The translations under genes and the position numbers were made by a program. Under the pieces are notes generated by a model. It saw only the letters and a list, made by a program, of their open reading frames with translations. It made no database searches and was not told the DNA's origin. A stretch of DNA of 64,000 nucleotides from Idiomarina loihiensis (GTDB lineage Bacteria > Pseudomonadota > Gammaproteobacteria > Enterobacterales > Alteromonadaceae): contig NZ_CP074112.1 of the NCBI RefSeq assembly GCF_024584785.1, positions 2,666,001 through 2,730,000 of the forward strand, in the 5' to 3' direction. Positions 34,781 to 43,861 of the stretch are shown piece after piece; within the stretch, counting starts at the first letter, position 1; each line of letters opens with the position of its first letter.

Positions 34781-35227
34781 ATGAAAATATGGGTGGACGC
34801 CGATGCGTGTCCGACGGTTATTAAAGACATTTTGTACCGAGCGGCCGAGCGCAAGCAGATTGAGCTGATACTCGTAGCAAACCAAATGCTACGTGTGCCG
34901 CCGTCAAAATGGATAAAAACCAAGCAGGTTGAGTCTGGTTTTGATGTGGCTGATGACTTTATTGCGCAAAGCTGTGAGGCCGGCGACATTGTTATTACCG
35001 CCGATATTCCACTAGCGGCAGACGTGATCAAAAAAGGCGGCCAGGCGCTTAGCCCACGTGGCGAGTTGTTTACCACCGCCAACATTGGCAGTCGGTTGAA
35101 CATGCGTGACTTTATGGACACCATGCGCAGTAGCGGCGAACACACCGGCGGGCCACCGCCCCTGCATCAGCGTGATCGTATGGCCTTTGCCAACGAGCTG
35201 GACAAGCTGCTAGCGCGCGTTCGCTAA
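34781..35227 (+). CDS. yaiI: YaiI/YqxD family protein (UPF0178)
   Basis: A 148-residue conserved protein of the UPF0178 family with a PIN-like fold. The start [20 protein letters not shown] and the following [20 protein letters not shown] with [10 protein letters not shown] are family hallmarks. Asp residues in DADAC and VITADIPLA could form a nuclease-like centre, but the function is not known. A GAGG ribosome site precedes the ATG. Confidence 0.9.
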   Translation: MKIWVDADACPTVIKDILYRAAERKQIELILVANQMLRVPPSKWIKTKQVESGFDVADDFIAQSCEAGDIVITADIPLAADVIKKGGQALSPRGELFTTANIGSRLNMRDFMDTMRSSGEHTGGPPPLHQRDRMAFANELDKLLARVR

Positions 35228-35888
35228 TGTCTATTTGCTGCAGCAACTTTTTGGTCAAACCTTTGCAAATGTGCTGCGCATCGACTTTCTTGAGTCGCCA
35301 GCTATGGCTGAGGCGTTTGCAGGTTCATTAACACCCACTGACGTTTTGACGAACATCGAATTATTAGCGGGCAAGCCATTCAACCCAAAAACCGATTTAC
35401 TTATTTTAGATGAAATTGGCGAATGCCAACGGGCGGTGACGTCGCTTAAGTATTTTGCCGAACAAGCACCGCATATGTACGTGGTGTCTAGTGGCTCGAA
35501 CATTGGTTTACTGAATAGTTTTCCGGTTGGGAAAGTTGAGCATTACTATCTGCGGCCGTTATCATTTCGAGAGTTTCTTGCTGCCGGCAATGAGCCCGCC
35601 TTGGTCAAAGCTTATGACGCACAGATGAACAATCCAGCTGCGCATACACAGCTGTTTGATAAACTAACCGACTATTACTTTACCGGCGGCATGCCCGAGG
35701 CTGTTAGTACTTGGTATGCCAATTCCCAGCGTAGTATTTTAGAACGTATTGAAGCTGTAACTAAGGTGCAACGCGACCTTATTTCTGGTTATCAGCGTGA
35801 TTTTGGCAAATACTCAGGTAAAACGGATGCGAGCTTAATTGAAGCTGTGTTTAATGCGGTACCGGCGCAGCTATCCTCAGATGGTTGA
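35228..35888 (+). pseudogene. Fragment of an AAA ATPase (DUF4143 type), both ends lost
   Basis: In-frame text runs from just after the yaiI stop ([20 protein letters not shown]) through a Walker B LLILDEIGECQRA and VVSSGSNIGLL to the DUF4143-type YYLRPLSFREFLAAGNE and YYFTGGMPEAVSTW. The Walker A lysine region is missing at the start. The C-terminal half breaks off at PAQLSSDG, where an ISL3 transposase remnant begins. No functional product is expected. Confidence 0.8.
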
Positions 35889-36535
35889 TAGATCGACTCC
35901 GTAGTTGAGTTCCTCTGCGAAGTCCGGCAGTCCGTAACCGATGGTTTTCTTGTAGAAAGGAGAGACCTTCGCAGTCGGTGCCTTCTTCTTGTGCTTCGTG
36001 GTGTAGAGCATTCGTGCCCGCATCACCTCGAAGGAGTAACCGCGCCCTTCACGGTTATTGTCCTTGGCCCTTCGGGATGGTGGCTATCCACTCGTCCAGG
36101 GCGGCTTCTGCCTGGAGCCGTGTGGTGGCGCACCACATGGAACTTATCGACCACGATACGGGCCTGAGGCAGCACAGCCTTGACCGCTGCCCGGTAGGGG
36201 TTCCACATGTCCATGCTGACGATCTCGACCTTCTGCCGGTCTTTCAGCTTCATCAGGTAGTTGGTCACCACGTCCTGGCGGCGGGTGGCCAGCAGGTCGA
36301 GCAGGGTTCGCTCCTCAATGTTGGTCAGAATGCAGCGGTAGCGCTTGTTCAGGTATAGCTCGTCAATGCCCAGGATGCGGGGCGTCTCGAAGCGGTGCCA
36401 GCGCCCCAGGAACTCGGCGCGGGCGTTGAAGATGTCGCGCACCGTCTTCTCGTCCAGGCCGGTCTGTGCCGCCACAAAGGTGTAGGGGTGGTTGAAGGAT
36501 TCCTTCTCCACGTACTCATGCAGCCGCAGTGTCAG
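35889..36535 (-). pseudogene. ISL3-family transposase fragment, frameshifted
   Basis: The reading starts in the middle of an ISL3 transposase: LHEYVEKESFNHPYTFVAAQ, LDEKTVRDIF, then the DDE region with LGIDELYLNKRYRCILTN, VSMDMWNPYR and VDKFHVVR. A frameshift after VVR moves the continuation (RLQAEAALDEWIATIPKGQG) to another frame, and a stop follows. A third piece (GRGYSFEVMRARMLY ... SPFYKKTIGYGLPDFAEELN) runs to about 35890. The N-terminal zinc/HTH part is absent. It directly adjoins the duplicated start of a CDF transporter gene, as expected for a broken ISPpu12-like transposon. Confidence 0.8.
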
Positions 36536-36551
36536 TCAGATCCATCCGGCT

Positions 36552-36680
36552 CGGCATAAACACTGACCCATCTCCCTGGCGCCTCGGAGGAGGCCTGTAT
36601 ATCGGTATCCGCTGCGGACGTTGCATCACCGCCACAGGATTTGCTCATGATACGACTCCACTTGAACAATGTTGTGGTAC
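36552..36680 (-). repeat. Direct repeat copy 1: duplicated 5' end of the CDF transporter gene
   Basis: These 129 bases match 44650-44790 almost exactly, apart from a 12-bp length difference and about one mismatch in the Gly/Cys-rich codons. They carry the start codon, the leader and about the first 33 codons of the CDF gene (MSKSCGGDATSAADTD ...) and end before its -10 element. The frame continues for a few codons into foreign sequence and stops, so this copy is a dead stub. It joins a truncated methyltransferase-like gene on one side and ISL3 transposase on the other. Confidence 0.9.
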
Positions 36681-36991
36681 GGTAATCCCCCCATTTGAAT
36701 TTGAGACAACAAAGTTACAGCAATTCCGCAGGCGCCAATCAAAGAGCCGAGAAGCTGAAATGGAATTGAAGGAACAAATAGTAGGGGCGCACGTCCTAAG
36801 TAACCAAAAAGAACTAGACCAAATGCAAAGCAAAACGTAACCACGAATATAGCCCCTGGTACAATTTCTATTAATGGTGCGTTTATAGATGCTGCTCTTA
36901 TACCAAAATCACCATTTCTCTTATATTGAACAAAGCTTCTACCGAGGACGGCTAGCGCCAAAAAACTACTAATTAAAATAAGCGAAACCAT
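36681..36991 (-). pseudogene. Isoprenylcysteine methyltransferase-like membrane protein, 3' truncated
   Basis: About 103 native residues with three hydrophobic segments (VSLILISSFLALAVL; GAIFVVTFCFAFGLVLFGYL; LLGSLIGACGIAVTLLS). The text SQIQMGG is where ICMT/PEMT-type methyltransferases continue with their SAM-binding half. The native sequence ends at the junction with the CDF repeat, and the frame then runs into it (to 36626). The catalytic C-terminal half is missing. Confidence 0.55.
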
Positions 36992-37084
36992 ATCTATCCT
37001 TATCGTACATGACGTTAAGAATATGATTGTAAAGTCTATACTTAATAAAGAGTCAATAGGTACCTAAAAATCGTTCAGGTAAAA

Positions 37085-37112
37085 CTTGGGCATTTACGAA
37101 TAAATGCCCAAG
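37085..37112 (-). terminator. Rho-independent terminator after the RND pump gene
   Basis: Perfect 12-bp stem CTTGGGCATTTA / TAAATGCCCAAG with a four-base loop, five bases beyond the pump stop codon. On the minus strand it is followed by TTTT. Confidence 0.85.
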
Positions 37113-37116
37113 AACA

Positions 37117-40100
37117 CTACTGATCCCCTTTACTATGCACGAGTCGATAGAGTACAGGCAGCACTACCAGTGTTAGCAAGGTTGACGATATTATCCCGCC
37201 GATGACCACCGTGGCCAAAGGCCGTTGCACCTCTGCACCTATGCCCGTATTGAGCGCCATGGGCACAAATCCAAGGCTTGCCACTAGTGCTGTCATTAAT
37301 ACCGGACGCAAACGAATAAGTGCCCCTTCAACAATGCTATTCACTAATTCTCCGGTTTCTAGCAAACGTTGCTTGATGAAGGACAGCATTACCAATCCGT
37401 TTAATACGGCAATCCCAGACAACGCGATAAATCCTACCGACGCGGATATGGATAAAGGCATATCCCTTAACCAAAGAGACATTACACCGCCTGTTAATGC
37501 CAAAGGGATACCTGTGAAGATAATCAACGCATCGCGTATAGAACCAAACGCAATTACCAGCATTGTCAAAATCACAAACAACGTAACCGGTACCACAATC
37601 GTCAATCGTTGACTCGCACTTTCGAGCTGCTCAAAGGTTCCACCATAGTCGAGCCAATAACCAGCAGGTAAATCTACTTCATCATTAATTCTCGCCTGAG
37701 CTTCTTCAACAAAAGTGCCAATATCTCTGTCACGCACATTTGCTGTGACAACAATACTACGTTTGCCATTCTCCCGGCTTATTTGGCTAGGTACTTCTTT
37801 AAATGCAAGTGTGGCTAATTCGCTTATTGGTACATGCTCACCAGAGGGCGTGACTATGGGAACGCTCTCAAGCTGAGTGAGTTCATTTCGAATGTCGTCG
37901 GCATATCGCACGACAATTTCAAAGCGTCTGTCGCCTTCAAAAATCATTCCAGCGGTTTTTCCACCTGTCGCAGCATTGAGCCATAACTGCAAGTCGGCTA
38001 TATCCAAACCAAAGCGTGCCAATTGATTAGGCTTTGGTGTGACGGTGAAGATTGGAATGCCTTCTACCTGCTCAAGCCTCGCGTCATCAGCCCCTTCAAT
38101 CGTTGAAATAACGGACAAAATGTCAGAAGCAGATGCAAAGAGGGTATCTAAGTCATCCCCAAATAGTTTTATGCCCAAATCTGCCCTTACCCCACTGATC
38201 AATTCATTAAACCGCATTTGAATAGGTTGGGTAAATTCATAATTATTGCCGGGCAAGGTAAACAAGTCCTCTTCAAACGTTTCGACTAGCTCGGCTTTAG
38301 TCATTGATGGATCGGGCCATTGTTCCCTAGGCTTCAAAATAACAAACGTATCAGTAATGTTGGGCGGCATAGGATCGGTAGCGACCTCACCCGTACCCGT
38401 GCGACCGAATACCGTCTGAACTTGCTCATACTGCATAAGTTTCGCTTCAAGAGTTTTTTGCATTTCAACTGCTTGTTCTACCCCAGTCCCAGGGATGCGT
38501 ATCGCTTGTACTAAGATATCACCTTCATTGAGCTGGGGAATAAACTCGGAGCCTAATTTACTGCCCATCCATAAACTGCCGACAACCAAAGCACTCGCTG
38601 CTACTACCACTAGCCATCTAAAACGCAGCGCTCCGGTTAAAATAGGACGATAGACTGCCTTTGCACCTTTAATAATTGGGCTTTCTTTTTCGCTAATTTT
38701 ACCTCTCATGAAAATTGCTATCGCCGCAGGCACTACGGTAAAACAAAATACCATTGCGGCAAGCAAAGCCATTATCACGGTCGCTGCCATGGGGTGGAAC
38801 ATTTTACCTTCGACGCCAGTGAGCGTGAACAAGGGGATATAAACAATGGTAATGATCAATACACCAAACAAACTGGGACGTATGACTTCATTAGTGGCTT
38901 CATATACAACATTCAGCCTTTCTTTGAGCGGTAGAGTAGCGCCGTTTTGTTTCTGGGATTCGGATAATCGTCTGATACAGTTTTCAACAATGATAACTGC
39001 GCCATCGACAATCAAGCCAAAATCCAGTGCGCCTAAACTCATCAAGTTAGCAGACACATCTGTTTTGACCATGCCCGATATCGTGGCAAGCATTGCCAAG
39101 GGTATTACAGCGGCGGTAATAAGTGCAGCTCGCACATTCCCAAGCAAAACGAATAGCACAACGATGACAAGTAAAGCGCCCTCGACGAGGTTTTTCTGCA
39201 CTGTGTCGATGGTTTTGTCAACGAGGCTTGTCCTATCGTAAACCGCTTCAAGGATAACGCCCTCGGGTAAGCTTGTTTTAATGGTTTCGAGCTTACTGTC
39301 CACAGCTTTGGCGACCGTACGAGAGTTTTCTCCCACTAACATCATTGTCGTGCCAATCACTGTTTCTTGGCCATTTAACGTGCCGGCTCCAGAGCGCAGC
39401 TCTTTACCGAGGTTGATTTGGGCGATGTCTTGAATTTTTACCGGTACGCCATCAATGATCTTAACAACCACTTGGCCGATATCGTCGATGCCCCTCAGTT
39501 GGGCTTCCGATCTGATCAGTACTTGTTGCCCATTTTGTTCTACAAAACCAGCGCCTTGATTCGCATTGTTGCGTTCTAGCGCACTGAGAAGGTCACCTGT
39601 ACTTATCCCAAAGTTTATCATTGCGACTGGATTAGGATTCACATGATATTGCTTTTCAAATCCGCCTATCGCATAAACCTCGGTCACCCCCTCAACAAGC
39701 GACAATTGGGGCTTAATTACCCAATCATGGATCTCCCTTAATGCCATAGCATCATAGGGTTGACCGTTGTCCTGTCGCGCCTGAGGCTCAGCACTTAACG
39801 AGTACATGTAAATTTCACCCAAGCCTGTGGAGATAGGGCCCATTTCAGGGGTTAACCCTGTTGGCAATTGCGCCGCGATGGCGGTGAGACGCTCGTTGAC
39901 GAGATTTCGTGCGAAATATAAATCAGTGCCCTCTTTAAACACGACTGTGACTTGCGACAAACCATAGCGTGATATCGAGCGGGTATACGATAAATTAGGC
40001 AAACCGGCCAGCGAGGTTTCAACTATAAAAGTTATGCGTTGTTCAGTCTCCAAAGGCGAGTAACCTGGGGTTGCGGTATTTATCTGCACTTGCACGTTGG

Positions 40101-40227
40101 TGATATCAGGCACAGCATCAATCGGCAATTGTTTGTAACTGTACATACCAAAAAAGGCGACAAACAAGGCGAACAACATCATGACACCACGGCGCTCAAT
40201 GGATAGACGGAGTATTGGTGCAATCAT
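37117..40227 (-). CDS. czcA: CzcA/CusA family heavy-metal RND efflux pump
   Basis: Inner-membrane proton-driven pump of 1036 residues, normal for the family, with a GAGGTGA ribosome site. The start IERRGVMMLFALFVAFFGMY is followed by DAVPDITNVQVQINT. The membrane motif DFGLIVDGAVIIVEN near 400-414 resembles the CzcA-type (Co/Zn/Cd) form rather than the Cu/Ag CusA form. SLGALDFG and the late GIAVLNGLVMLSFI agree. With the adaptor and channel genes upstream it forms a tripartite efflux system; the metal range is inferred from this motif. A strong terminator follows. Confidence 0.93.
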   Translation of the reverse strand: MIAPILRLSIERRGVMMLFALFVAFFGMYSYKQLPIDAVPDITNVQVQINTATPGYSPLETEQRITFIVETSLAGLPNLSYTRSISRYGLSQVTVVFKEGTDLYFARNLVNERLTAIAAQLPTGLTPEMGPISTGLGEIYMYSLSAEPQARQDNGQPYDAMALREIHDWVIKPQLSLVEGVTEVYAIGGFEKQYHVNPNPVAMINFGISTGDLLSALERNNANQGAGFVEQNGQQVLIRSEAQLRGIDDIGQVVVKIIDGVPVKIQDIAQINLGKELRSGAGTLNGQETVIGTTMMLVGENSRTVAKAVDSKLETIKTSLPEGVILEAVYDRTSLVDKTIDTVQKNLVEGALLVIVVLFVLLGNVRAALITAAVIPLAMLATISGMVKTDVSANLMSLGALDFGLIVDGAVIIVENCIRRLSESQKQNGATLPLKERLNVVYEATNEVIRPSLFGVLIITIVYIPLFTLTGVEGKMFHPMAATVIMALLAAMVFCFTVVPAAIAIFMRGKISEKESPIIKGAKAVYRPILTGALRFRWLVVVAASALVVGSLWMGSKLGSEFIPQLNEGDILVQAIRIPGTGVEQAVEMQKTLEAKLMQYEQVQTVFGRTGTGEVATDPMPPNITDTFVILKPREQWPDPSMTKAELVETFEEDLFTLPGNNYEFTQPIQMRFNELISGVRADLGIKLFGDDLDTLFASASDILSVISTIEGADDARLEQVEGIPIFTVTPKPNQLARFGLDIADLQLWLNAATGGKTAGMIFEGDRRFEIVVRYADDIRNELTQLESVPIVTPSGEHVPISELATLAFKEVPSQISRENGKRSIVVTANVRDRDIGTFVEEAQARINDEVDLPAGYWLDYGGTFEQLESASQRLTIVVPVTLFVILTMLVIAFGSIRDALIIFTGIPLALTGGVMSLWLRDMPLSISASVGFIALSGIAVLNGLVMLSFIKQRLLETGELVNSIVEGALIRLRPVLMTALVASLGFVPMALNTGIGAEVQRPLATVVIGGIISSTLLTLVVLPVLYRLVHSKGDQ

Positions 40228-40287
40228 GCTCTCACCTCACCGTTTTTATGGACTTGGCTTTGCTTTTGACAATAAATGCGCAGGTAA

Positions 40288-41241
40288 TTAGTCATCATCG
40301 CCCGCCTCCATTTTTAATAAATCAGCTTTTAGTAGATAGCTATTTTCTACAACGACTTGCTGGCCTATTTGAACGCCCTTCACAATCTCTACTAAACGGT
40401 TGTCCGTGTTCCCAAGCTTTACTTGGCGGGGGTAAAATCGCTCCCCTTCTTTGACAAAAACAATGGTTTGCCCATCTAACTCTTGTATTGAACTTTTGGG
40501 GAGAGCCAGATTGACTTCTTGGAACCCAATCTGAATATAACCCTCTACCATAGCGCCTAAAGGCCAATAACCACTGCCATTATCAACGTTCACAAACGCG
40601 ATAGAATAAGGTTTGTCATCAGGTGAGGACGTAATGTGGCTTATACTTGATTGTTGCTGCAATTCCTCAAGCCTTAAAGTGACTTCCATATCAGCGGCAA
40701 TACGAGTACGTTGTTTGGGGAAAATAGCCAATTGAGCAATTGCGCGAGAGTAATTAGCAACAGAAAGCAGTACTTGACCGTTGGTGAGCTCACCATCATT
40801 GGCGTGTCTAGCTATGATTTTTCCAGACATCGGTGAGGTGATTGAGTATTGATTTAAACTCTCGTTTGACTCAATGATTGCCAGTGTGTCACCTTTTTCT
40901 ACTTTATCTCCAATATTCACCATGATACGTTTTACAACACCGTCGAAGCGGGCACGAATATGACTCAGTGACGCAGGATCATGAACTATCCGCCCAAAGG
41001 TTCTGGTTGTGAGCGATAATGTTCCTGATGCGGCCGATGCAGTCACGATATCGTGTTCAAGCATCCGTTCTTGAGATAACACTACGTACTCGGGTCTTTC
41101 TTCGGCTTCCTCATCGTCATCATCAGCCAGGGCGACAGAAGCAAACAGTAAAGTAACTAGCATGACTAACATGCCAAGCAAGTCACGTGCGCTAGTAACT
41201 AATGTAGATTGTGATTTATTCATTATTTTTTCTCTATTCAT
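40288..41241 (-). CDS. Efflux RND periplasmic adaptor subunit (CzcB/CusB-like)
   Basis: Membrane-fusion protein of 317 residues. The signal/anchor LGMLVMLVTLLFASVALA is followed by the acidic DDDDEEAEERPEY, which could bind metal. The barrel-sandwich (lipoyl-like) halves are visible in RARFDGVVKRIMVNIGDKVE and TSPMSGKIIARHANDGELTN. The protein ends in an acidic MEAGDDD. The start overlaps the channel gene stop by four bases, so the pair is translationally coupled. It bridges pump and outer channel. Confidence 0.9.
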   Translation of the reverse strand: MNREKIMNKSQSTLVTSARDLLGMLVMLVTLLFASVALADDDDEEAEERPEYVVLSQERMLEHDIVTASAASGTLSLTTRTFGRIVHDPASLSHIRARFDGVVKRIMVNIGDKVEKGDTLAIIESNESLNQYSITSPMSGKIIARHANDGELTNGQVLLSVANYSRAIAQLAIFPKQRTRIAADMEVTLRLEELQQQSSISHITSSPDDKPYSIAFVNVDNGSGYWPLGAMVEGYIQIGFQEVNLALPKSSIQELDGQTIVFVKEGERFYPRQVKLGNTDNRLVEIVKGVQIGQQVVVENSYLLKADLLKMEAGDDD

Positions 41242-42557
41242 TGTGATGATTGAGCAGACGTCGAGGGAGAGTCAGAAAACACGGGAATTCCCGTAAGTGC
41301 CTCTAGATCTGCGCTTCGAAGGTGAACTAAGCCTGCGGCTTTTATCATAGTTCGTTGCATATCTATGAGTTGCTGTTGCGTTGTCACCCACTCTATGTAG
41401 TTGTAGCGACCACTTTCATAGCCATCCCGCGCCAATTTCAATGCAGATTCCAATGTTGGGACGACATTGTCTTGAAGGGTCGTAACAGTGAGCAAGGCTT
41501 GGTCTTTTGCGCTAATGACTTGATTTAATTGGCGAGTGAGTTCACGAATTTTCGCTTGTTTTTGATAGTCTATACTGTCAAGCAATGCGCGCTGTTGTTC
41601 GTATTCACCTAGATTCCGCGGCGTGGTATTTAACGGCACCGAAATACTGGCGACTAACGCTGTGTCATCAATTCCCTGCATTCTTCGGATACCGGCTTCC
41701 CACGCAATGTCGAACTGCTGACTGGCCTGAACCACTCTCAATCTGGCCTCTTGTACCCGATAGTTATCAGCATAAAGCAGAACGTGTGGATTGCTTTGAA
41801 GCTGTGAAAGCATATGTTCAAGTGATAGTGAATTTGGAAACGATAACAGTGTCCCTTCAACTTCCGCAAACGCAGCGTTAGTGTCACCCCACATGATGGC
41901 CAGGTCGCGTTTATACTCATTGAGTTTTTGTTCACTTATCAATAACGACAAACGCGCCTGCGACAACGCTGACTCTGCACGTTTTTTCTCAAGTGGTGAA
42001 GAAGCCCCCGCTTCAACCCGTGTAGAGACTGTCTGAAGCATTGTGCGAGCCAGCATTTCAGCTCGTTGCTCAGTCTTGTGCAACGCTTGTTGGACAATGA
42101 CATTGATATATCGTCGAGTTGTTTCACCCAAGATGTCCAGCGTACGAATGCGCCGTTGTGTAAGCAGTTGTGCTTTTTTTGAACTCACCACATTCATTCG
42201 GCCGCTGACTTTATCTCCAAGCTCGATGACCGACGATAAGGTCAGTGTCAATTCGGCATCTTTGATACCAGACACTTCGCCTGTTCCCAACACATTTTCA
42301 ACTTCAACCCCAACAGACATTTCAGGTCGTAAGCTGGCCATTTTTGATTCACCATCCAAAGCCGAAGATTTAAATTCGAACACAACTAAATCTGGGTTGT
42401 TTGATAATGTGCGTTTGAGCGCATTTTCAAGCGTGATTGAAGAATTTTGCGCATTGGCAGATTGAACAGATATGCTCATGGTTACCAGTGCAGCAGATAT
42501 CAATTTCAGATACGCTGAGCTAGCTTTTTTTATGCCCAATGGGCGTGAAGAACTCAT
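41238..42557 (-). CDS. TolC-family outer membrane channel (CzcC/CusC-like)
   Basis: A 439-residue outer-membrane efflux protein with a signal peptide ending near ISVQSANA. Two TolC-type repeats are rich in coiled-coil helices (VEAGASSPLEKKRAESALSQ; ARDGYESGRYNYIEWVTTQQ). The motif after the signal, SITLENALKRTLSNNPDL, is typical. It is the third part of the metal efflux system, encoded first in the adaptor-pump block, and overlaps the adaptor gene by four bases. Confidence 0.9.
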   Translation of the reverse strand: MSSSRPLGIKKASSAYLKLISAALVTMSISVQSANAQNSSITLENALKRTLSNNPDLVVFEFKSSALDGESKMASLRPEMSVGVEVENVLGTGEVSGIKDAELTLTLSSVIELGDKVSGRMNVVSSKKAQLLTQRRIRTLDILGETTRRYINVIVQQALHKTEQRAEMLARTMLQTVSTRVEAGASSPLEKKRAESALSQARLSLLISEQKLNEYKRDLAIMWGDTNAAFAEVEGTLLSFPNSLSLEHMLSQLQSNPHVLLYADNYRVQEARLRVVQASQQFDIAWEAGIRRMQGIDDTALVASISVPLNTTPRNLGEYEQQRALLDSIDYQKQAKIRELTRQLNQVISAKDQALLTVTTLQDNVVPTLESALKLARDGYESGRYNYIEWVTTQQQLIDMQRTMIKAAGLVHLRSADLEALTGIPVFSDSPSTSAQSSQ

Positions 42558-42629
42558 AAAAGAACCTTTTGTTCATAAGATAACGACATACATGGAAAGC
42601 ACCCATGCAAACATATAGGAGGGAATGGA

Positions 42630-43004
42630 TTAATGTTGAGGTGGGCGCAAAAGGCCTTCGACTAGGCCGTCAGTGACGTTGCGGGAATAACTGTATTGAT
42701 TGGTATATAACGGTTTAGATACGTCATTTATTGGGTGTTGTGCCAGAAACTTAATCTGTCCACATTGACACAGCACACAATGGAAACACTTAGGCTCTTC
42801 ACTCGACGTATTATCACCAGCATTTACATTTTTTTCGGGAACATCATAAGTGCCTATCGACTTTGATTGTTCAGGGACTGACGATACCTCCGCAGGGTAG
42901 TCATCGCATTGAGCGGCGAACGAAAAGCCCGATTGACACATGAGCAAAGTAATAAGTAGCCATGCCAACCTACGCAGTTTTGATGTGCAATTAAAAATTG
43001 GCAT
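42630..43004 (-). CDS. Small exported Cys-rich protein of the metal island
   Basis: About 124 residues from the ATG at 43004, chosen to avoid overlap with the upstream CDF gene; a start at 43025 or 43055 is possible. A signal-like helix (LAWLLITLLMCQSGFSFAA) is followed by a spacer and the cluster CFHCVLCQCG, a likely metal-binding site, and the protein ends in EGLLRPPQH. Small proteins ending in a -LLRPP- type tail are common beside czc/cus operons; I cannot name a family with certainty. It may act as a periplasmic metal chaperone or sensor, which is inference. Confidence 0.65.
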   Translation of the reverse strand: MPIFNCTSKLRRLAWLLITLLMCQSGFSFAAQCDDYPAEVSSVPEQSKSIGTYDVPEKNVNAGDNTSSEEPKCFHCVLCQCGQIKFLAQHPINDVSKPLYTNQYSYSRNVTDGLVEGLLRPPQH

Positions 43005-43011
43005 TTTCTTA

Positions 43012-43629
43012 TCAACTTTGCGCATTAAGTGCTCGCTGTCTTTCATTTCCAGCATCTTCGAGGATCATTTTTGCCCCGCGCAACACAACGCACGAAACTA
43101 TCACACCGATAACCAGATCAGGCCATCGAGAATCGAGCCAAAACACCAAAACGCCAGCAAAGATAACACCTAAGTTGGCAATCACATCGTTGGCTGAAAA
43201 TATCCAGCTTGCCCGCATATGCACTTCTTCATTTCTTTGTTTGCGTATGATCACAAGACAAATGACATTAGCAACCAGTGCAACTGCCCCCATAGCCATC
43301 ATTAGTCCCGATACAGGTTCGCTACCGTAAATTGACCGTCTTACAATATCAATGATAATCAACACACCCAGTGCCATCTGAAAAAAGCCGCTAATTCTAG
43401 CCGCATTGGCTTTGTGCAATAGCGATTTACCAATAGCATAAAGGGCAACACCATAGACAACTGCGTCGGCGAGCATATCAAGTGAATCGGCTATTAATGC
43501 GGTTGAATCAGCAAGCAACCCGATCCCCATTTCTATAACAAACATTGTCGCGTTTATTCCCAAAAGCCAATACAAAACCTGTCGTTGAGACTGGTCTTTT
43601 ATTTCAACTTCGCACCCACATCCGCTCAT
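43012..43629 (-). CDS. Cation diffusion facilitator, short form (second copy)
   Basis: A 205-residue CDF-type transporter from the ATG at 43629. About six hydrophobic segments are seen, beginning LYWLLGINATMFVIEMGIGL. The Asp pair in SLDMLADAVVYG and SWIFSANDVIANLG are the likely metal sites. The N-terminus MSGCGCEVE is Cys-rich. The same membrane motifs occur in the longer CDF gene at 43862-44758, so the two are paralogues; this copy lacks the N-terminal metal-binding extension. No C-terminal cytoplasmic domain is present, as in other small members. Confidence 0.85.
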   Translation of the reverse strand: MSGCGCEVEIKDQSQRQVLYWLLGINATMFVIEMGIGLLADSTALIADSLDMLADAVVYGVALYAIGKSLLHKANAARISGFFQMALGVLIIIDIVRRSIYGSEPVSGLMMAMGAVALVANVICLVIIRKQRNEEVHMRASWIFSANDVIANLGVIFAGVLVFWLDSRWPDLVIGVIVSCVVLRGAKMILEDAGNERQRALNAQS

Positions 43630-43666
43630 TACCAACACCTGTAGATTTTCGTTTAGTGTAACGCTA

Positions 43667-43858
43667 TCAGGCGTCTACTGTATCGGGGGCTTGCCAGTTC
43701 CATAGGTGCACCCAGTTAAAGAACGGGGTCACCGAAACATACTCGCCATAGGCCATTGATTGCTGCACCAGCCACTTTACAACCTGATCAGACGCTGCCA
43801 GCAGGCCCGATATGGACAATAGGGCATACGGCGAGAGCTTTTTGCCAATAATGAGCAT
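43667..43858 (-). pseudogene. lspA fragment (signal peptidase II, N-terminal)
   Basis: 63 codons with LLAASDQVVKWLVQQSMAYG and VTPFFNWVHLWN, the N-terminal third of lipoprotein signal peptidase. After LWN the native sequence breaks and a short foreign tail ends the frame. The later catalytic Asp region is missing. lspA next to a CDF gene and merR is the gene set of ISPpu12-type ISL3 transposons, so this is probably transposon cargo truncated by the insertion of the second CDF and pump genes. Confidence 0.82.
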
Positions 43859-43861
43859 TAT

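Noticed and set aside
36529-36840. 103-codon plus-strand frame
   Set aside because: It is antisense to the CDF repeat and the truncated membrane methyltransferase and has no family features.
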